From: Acinetobacter sp. 10FS3-1
GTDB taxonomy: Bacteria; Pseudomonadota; Gammaproteobacteria; Pseudomonadales; Moraxellaceae
Assembly: GCF_013343215.1 (NCBI RefSeq)
Contig: NZ_CP039143.1
Coordinates: 1,674,001-1,738,000 of the forward strand
Length of the DNA stretch: 64,000 nucleotides
Reading direction: 5' to 3'
Part shown: piece by piece, positions 59,883-64,000 of the stretch
Layout: the number at the start of each line of letters is the position of its first letter
Position numbering within the stretch: the first letter of the stretch is position 1
Notes under the pieces: model-generated
Told to the model about the DNA's origin: nothing
Database searches by the model: none
The model's input: only the letters and a program-made list of their open reading frames with translations
Position numbers and translations under genes: made by a program

Positions 59883-61877
59883 ATGTTTGAAAAGATTTTA
59901 ATTGCCAACCGTGGCGAAATTGCCTGCCGTATCATTCGTACAGCAAAAAAATTAGGGATTGCCACCGTTGCCGTCTACTCCGATGCCGATGCGCAGGCAC
60001 AGCATGTGAAACTGGCAGATGAAGCGATCCATATTGGTGAATCACCGGCAGCACAAAGTTATTTGCAGATTGAGCGTATTATCGAGGCTGCAAAAACCAC
60101 GGGTGCCCAAGCCATTCACCCGGGCTATGGTTTCCTGTCTGAAAATGACCAGTTTGCCCTGGCCTGTCAGGACAACAATATTGTTTTTATTGGTCCGCCA
60201 GTTGAGGCTATTTTGGCGATGGGCCTCAAAGCCACCTCTAAAGCATTGATGGAAAAAGCCGGTGTGCCTTTGACACCCGGTTATCATGGTACCAATCAAG
60301 ATGCCGATTTTCTGAAGCAGCAGGCAGACAGTATTGGCTATCCGGTGCTGATTAAAGCCAGTGCCGGCGGTGGCGGTAAAGGCATGCGTCTGGTCGAGCG
60401 CAGTGAAGACTTTCTAAGTTCGCTGGCTTCCTGTAAAAGTGAAGCACGCTCCAGCTTTGGCAATGACGATGTGCTGATTGAGCGTTATGTGGTACAGCCA
60501 CGTCATATTGAAGTGCAGGTATTTGGTGATACCCACGGCAATTATGTACATCTGTTTGAGCGTGATTGCTCGGTACAACGCCGTCACCAGAAAGTGCTGG
60601 AAGAAGCGCCTGCACCGAAAATGCCGGAAGATAAGCTTGAAGCGATGCGTCAAGCTGCCATTGACGCTGCGCGCGCAGTCAACTATGTTGGTGCCGGTAC
60701 AGTCGAGTTTATTGTGGAGCAAGACGGTACAGCTTACTTCATGGAAATGAATACCCGTCTACAGGTCGAGCATCCGGTCACAGAAATGATTACTGGTCAG
60801 GATCTGGTGGAATGGCAATTACGTGTGGCTTTCGGTGAGACTTTACCAAAGCAGCAAGATGAATTGCAGATTCATGGTCATGCGCTTGAAGCGCGTGTCT
60901 ATGCTGAAGAACCGGAAAAAGGCTTTATCCCGGCAATCGGCCAGATCAGCTATTTACATTATCCGGAGCAAAGTGACTGTGTACGTGTCGATAGCGGTAT
61001 TGTCGAAGGCGATGAAATCAGCACTTATTATGATCCGATGATTGCCAAACTGATTGTCTGGGGCAAAAACCGTGAAGCAGCCCTAACCCAGATGCATCAT
61101 GCACTGGGCCAATTCCATGTCGATGGTCTGGGTAACAATATCGCCTTTTTAGATCGTCTGGTGCTGTGCGACTCATTCAAAAATGCACATTTAGATACTG
61201 GTCTGATTCAGCGTGAAGAAGCATTCCTGCTTCCACCTTCTACAGAGATTGATGCCGAGCTTGTGATCAGTGCTGCACTGATTGAACTCCTGTCACGTCA
61301 GGCGCAAAATCCGCTTTCAAACAATCCGGTCTGGCAGCACAGCTCATTCTGGCGCCTCAATCAGCAAAATACTCATCGCATCAAATTACAATGCAATGAT
61401 CAATTGTGCGAGGTTCGCTTTACTACCCAGGATGAAGGCTTTTTGGCCACTTATGCGGATCAATGTGTAGAGCTTAGAGGAAAACTGCTGGATAGGCATT
61501 TACTTCAGCTGAATCTTGGTGTGAGACAGCAAAAACTGGCTTTTAGCCGGACTGAACATGGCATTACCCTGTTCCAGAATTGGCAAAGTCATAAATTCAG
61601 TTATTTAAACCCTGATTTTAATGGTCAAGATGAGCAAGGCACCGAAAACAACCTGACTGCACCAATGCCGGGCGTCATTACCCAAGTTCTGGTTTCTGCC
61701 AATGATAAGGTAAAAAAAGACGATGTGCTGATGACGCTGGAAGCCATGAAAATCGAATATTCGATTCGTGCACCCCATGATGGCATTGTCGCAAGTTCAT
61801 ACTTCCAAAAAGGAGATCAGGTCAAGGCGGGTGATGAACTGGTGGAATTCCAGCCACTGGCGGAGGAAGTCGCATGA
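59883..61877 (+). CDS. liuD: 3-methylcrotonyl-CoA carboxylase, alpha (biotin) subunit
   Basis: This subunit carboxylates its own biotin with ATP and bicarbonate. The 664-residue protein has a biotin carboxylase domain (FEKILIANRGEIACRIIRTAKKLGI; ATP-grasp loop KASAGGGGKGMRLVE near 160; RDCSVQRRHQKVLEEAPAP; EMNTRLQVEHPVTE near 290), a linker domain, and a C-terminal biotinyl domain with LEAMKIEYSIRAP, where the Lys carries biotin near residue 625. It has the full length for the MCC type. The next gene overlaps its stop by four bases. Confidence 0.95.
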   Translation: MFEKILIANRGEIACRIIRTAKKLGIATVAVYSDADAQAQHVKLADEAIHIGESPAAQSYLQIERIIEAAKTTGAQAIHPGYGFLSENDQFALACQDNNIVFIGPPVEAILAMGLKATSKALMEKAGVPLTPGYHGTNQDADFLKQQADSIGYPVLIKASAGGGGKGMRLVERSEDFLSSLASCKSEARSSFGNDDVLIERYVVQPRHIEVQVFGDTHGNYVHLFERDCSVQRRHQKVLEEAPAPKMPEDKLEAMRQAAIDAARAVNYVGAGTVEFIVEQDGTAYFMEMNTRLQVEHPVTEMITGQDLVEWQLRVAFGETLPKQQDELQIHGHALEARVYAEEPEKGFIPAIGQISYLHYPEQSDCVRVDSGIVEGDEISTYYDPMIAKLIVWGKNREAALTQMHHALGQFHVDGLGNNIAFLDRLVLCDSFKNAHLDTGLIQREEAFLLPPSTEIDAELVISAALIELLSRQAQNPLSNNPVWQHSSFWRLNQQNTHRIKLQCNDQLCEVRFTTQDEGFLATYADQCVELRGKLLDRHLLQLNLGVRQQKLAFSRTEHGITLFQNWQSHKFSYLNPDFNGQDEQGTENNLTAPMPGVITQVLVSANDKVKKDDVLMTLEAMKIEYSIRAPHDGIVASSYFQKGDQVKAGDELVEFQPLAEEVA

Positions 61878-62776
61878 CAGATTTTGTCAAGATTGTCGAA
61901 GTCGGGCCACGTGATGGCCTGCAAAATGAAAAAACGCCGCTCACATTAGATGACCGGAAAAACCTGATTCTGGACCTGATGAAAACCGGTTTACAGGCCA
62001 TTGAAGTGGGTTCCTGTGTTTCAGCGAAATGGGTACCACAAATGGCAGACAGCGATGTGCTGTTTGCCAGCCTGCCTAAAGATCCGAATATTCAGTTCAG
62101 TCTGCTGACCCCAAACATGAAAGGTTTTGAATCTGCATTGGCTGTAGGTTGTAAAGAGGTTGCGGTATTTACCGCAGCTTCTGAAAGCTTTACCCGCAAG
62201 AACATCAACTGCTCGATTGATGAAAGCTTTGAAAAATTCAGCGACGTAATGAGTGCTGCCAAAGCCAATGATATTAAGGTACGTGGCTATGTGTCCTGCA
62301 TGGTGGACTGCCCTTATGAAGGTGCGATTGATCCGAAGCAGGTGGTCAAAGTCACTCAGCGCTTACTCGATATGGGCTGCTATGAAGTGTCTTTGGGTGA
62401 AACCATTGGGACGGCCACGCCTGATCGGGTGAAAAAAGTCTGGGAGACTTGTCTGGCTGAACTTGATGCTAAAGTTTTGGCAGGACATTTTCATAATACT
62501 TATGGCATGGCGATTGCCAATATTTACCAGTCATTATTGCAAGGTATTCGGGTATTTGATTCCTCCATTGCTGGCCTCGGAGGATGTCCGTATGCCAAAG
62601 GGGCCTCAGGGAATGTCTCGACCGAAGACCTGTACTATCTGCTCTCCAAAATGGGCTTTGAAACCGGTATTCAGCTGGATGCCCTGATGCAGGCCAGCCG
62701 CAATATCAGTGCAGTCTTGCAGCGTAACAATCCCTCCAATTATGCCAATGCCTATTGGCAAACAACCTGTGCTTAA
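61874..62776 (+). CDS. liuE: Hydroxymethylglutaryl-CoA lyase
   Basis: It cleaves HMG-CoA into acetyl-CoA and acetoacetate, the last leucine-specific step. The 300-residue TIM barrel starts VKIVEVGPRDGLQNEK (catalytic Arg and metal Asp near residue 12-13), followed by EVGSCVSAKWVPQMADSD, SLGETIGTATP, GHFHNTYGMAIANIY with the His metal ligands near 204, and the flexible active-site loop GLGGCPYAKGASGN with its catalytic Cys near residue 237. The ATGA overlap with liuD indicates translational coupling. The CoA-transferase genes follow after about 90 bases. Confidence 0.96.
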   Translation: MTDFVKIVEVGPRDGLQNEKTPLTLDDRKNLILDLMKTGLQAIEVGSCVSAKWVPQMADSDVLFASLPKDPNIQFSLLTPNMKGFESALAVGCKEVAVFTAASESFTRKNINCSIDESFEKFSDVMSAAKANDIKVRGYVSCMVDCPYEGAIDPKQVVKVTQRLLDMGCYEVSLGETIGTATPDRVKKVWETCLAELDAKVLAGHFHNTYGMAIANIYQSLLQGIRVFDSSIAGLGGCPYAKGASGNVSTEDLYYLLSKMGFETGIQLDALMQASRNISAVLQRNNPSNYANAYWQTTCA

Positions 62777-62869
62777 AGCAGCCTAATTTGGACCTAAAAA
62801 GTCCTCAAGGATATAAATCCGCAGATCTTCTCAAATGAGCTGCAAGAAAAAAATAAATCGAGGTAACAA

Positions 62870-63574
62870 ATGGCAAATAAAGTATATGACAGTGCAGAAG
62901 CCGCTTTAGACGGCGTGGTTCAGGATGGACAGACCCTGGCCGTAGGTGGTTTTGGTTTGTGCGGTATTCCGGAAGCACTGATCGCAGCCTTAAAAGAAAC
63001 TGGGGCAAAAAACCTGACCTGTATTTCCAATAATGCTGGCGTGGATGGCTTTGGTCTGGGACTTCTGCTGGAAACCAAACAGATTAAAAAAATGATCTCC
63101 TCTTATGTCGGTGAAAATAAGGAATTTGAACGTCAATACTTAAGCGGCGAACTGGAAGTGGAATTAACTCCGCAAGGCACCTTGGCCGAAAAATTACGCG
63201 CAGGTGGCGCAGGCATTCCGGCTTTTTATACCGCGACGGGTGTCGGCACAGTGATCGCTGAAGGTAAGGATGTCCGTGAGTTTCATGGCAAGTCGTATAT
63301 TCTGGAAGAATCTCTAACTGCCGATGTTGCGCTCGTCAAAGCCTATAAAGCCGATAAAGCGGGTAATTTAATTTTCCGTAAAACCGCCCAGAACTTTAAT
63401 CCGGTCTGTGCCATGGCTGGCAAAGTGACTATTGCTGAAGTGGAAGAAATTGTCGAAATTGGCGTACTGGATCCGGACGAAATTCATCTACCGGGAATTT
63501 ATGTGAACCGGATAGTCCTGAACGCTCAACCGGAAAAACGTATTGAACAGATGACTTTAAAGGCGGAGGCTTGA
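62870..63574 (+). CDS. 3-oxoacid CoA-transferase, subunit A
   Basis: Subunit A of the succinyl-CoA:3-ketoacid (SCOT) type. The 234-residue protein shows [22 protein letters not shown] near residue 18, [62 protein letters not shown] and [15 protein letters not shown] ([18 protein letters not shown]). With subunit B it moves CoA from succinyl-CoA to acetoacetate, so that the product of the lyase can enter thiolysis. The subunit B start lies two bases after its stop. Substrate preference is inferred from the neighbouring genes. Confidence 0.93.
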   Translation: MANKVYDSAEAALDGVVQDGQTLAVGGFGLCGIPEALIAALKETGAKNLTCISNNAGVDGFGLGLLLETKQIKKMISSYVGENKEFERQYLSGELEVELTPQGTLAEKLRAGGAGIPAFYTATGVGTVIAEGKDVREFHGKSYILEESLTADVALVKAYKADKAGNLIFRKTAQNFNPVCAMAGKVTIAEVEEIVEIGVLDPDEIHLPGIYVNRIVLNAQPEKRIEQMTLKAEA

Positions 63575-63576
63575 TC

Positions 63577-64000
63577 ATGGCTTGGACACGTAATCAAATG
63601 GCGCAGCGCGCCGCTCAAGAGCTTGAAGATGGTTTCTATGTCAATCTCGGGATTGGCCTGCCCACGTTAGTTGCCAACTATATTCCGGAAAATATCAATG
63701 TCTGGCTGCAGTCGGAAAATGGCCTGCTGGGGATTGGTGAATTTCCAACGGCAGAGACTGTCGATGCCGACCTGATCAATGCCGGTAAACAAACCGTGAC
63801 TGCACGTAAAGGGGCTTCATTTTTCTCCAGCGCTGACTCCTTTGCCATGATCCGTGGCGGTCATGTCAATATCGCCATTCTGGGAGCCATGGAAGTTTCA
63901 GCCCAAGGCGATCTAGCGAACTGGATGATTCCCGGTAAAAAAGTGAAAGGTATGGGTGGCGCCATGGATCTGGTCGCGGGTGTACAAAAAGTCGTGGTCC
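63577..64000 (+). CDS. 3-oxoacid CoA-transferase, subunit B (partial, cut by window end)
   Basis: The first 141 codons of subunit B are present; the normal length is about 215. Visible motifs are [30 protein letters not shown], the active-site [11 protein letters not shown] with the catalytic Glu near residue 47, [27 protein letters not shown] and [25 protein letters not shown] lies upstream of ATG 63577, and the gene starts two bases after subunit A, so the two subunits are made together. The rest lies beyond the window. Confidence 0.95.
   Translation, partial: MAWTRNQMAQRAAQELEDGFYVNLGIGLPTLVANYIPENINVWLQSENGLLGIGEFPTAETVDADLINAGKQTVTARKGASFFSSADSFAMIRGGHVNIAILGAMEVSAQGDLANWMIPGKKVKGMGGAMDLVAGVQKVVV

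Overview
The window is chromosomal DNA of an Acinetobacter-like gammaproteobacterium. The call rests on moderate-to-low GC, on Acinetobacter-style gene order (pyrD-cvpA-purF next to a detached gspL-gspM pair, rhlB beside a cold-shock gene, rpoH unlinked to ftsX), on close matches I recall for HemL, ThiE and RhlB starts, and on IS5-family and IS982-family elements common in that genus. No database search was run, so the species is open.

Layout. 1-2.2 kb is a small accessory zone: a decayed IS5-type transposase, an intact 839-bp IS5-family element with 2-bp TA target duplication, and a small gene whose stop codon is completed by the IS end. 2.3-17.5 kb is ordinary chromosome: hemL, thiE, two tandem CYTH-CHAD polyphosphate-type proteins, a TIM-barrel amidohydrolase, an M16 protease, a PhzF protein, a GloB-like hydrolase and small hypotheticals. 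17.5-20.1 kb is a tRNA region: two identical 430-bp cassettes, each tRNA-Leu(UAG)-tRNA-Trp(CCA)-tRNA-Leu(UAG), flank a related tRNA-Leu(CAG) unit and a 980-bp IS982-family insertion with a 7-bp target duplication. 20.1-23.5 kb holds a patatin-like phospholipase overlapping a protein kinase gene, and a DUF815 ATPase. 23.5-27.3 kb looks like a metabolic cassette (amidase, MHS-type transporter, tandem-domain Lrp/AsnC regulator) lying between two almost identical bidirectional terminators. 27.3-53.4 kb is mainly housekeeping: tsaD, rpsU, yqeY, an M48 protease, a 2-hydroxyacid dehydrogenase, a HolD-like candidate, a membrane M48-like protein lacking a zinc ligand, purF, cvpA, pyrD, gspM, gspL, sixA, gpsA, rhlB, a cold-shock gene, tusA-like, rpoH, thiS-thiG, gst, trmB and others.

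53.6-64 kb is a leucine/isovalerate degradation locus. A TetR regulator and an acyl-CoA ligase point left; isovaleryl-CoA dehydrogenase, both methylcrotonyl-CoA carboxylase subunits, methylglutaconyl-CoA hydratase and HMG-CoA lyase point right. A two-subunit 3-oxoacid CoA-transferase follows, its B subunit cut by the window edge. Together these convert isovaleryl-CoA to acetyl-CoA plus acetoacetate and activate the acetoacetate.

I found no CRISPR array, prophage, secretion island or clear defence system. The most unusual items are the duplicated tRNA transcription units, the cassette between twin terminators, the zinc-ligand-deficient M48 protein, the diverged CHAD paralog, the phospholipase-kinase overlap and a lipoprotein gene whose best start codon would be AUA.
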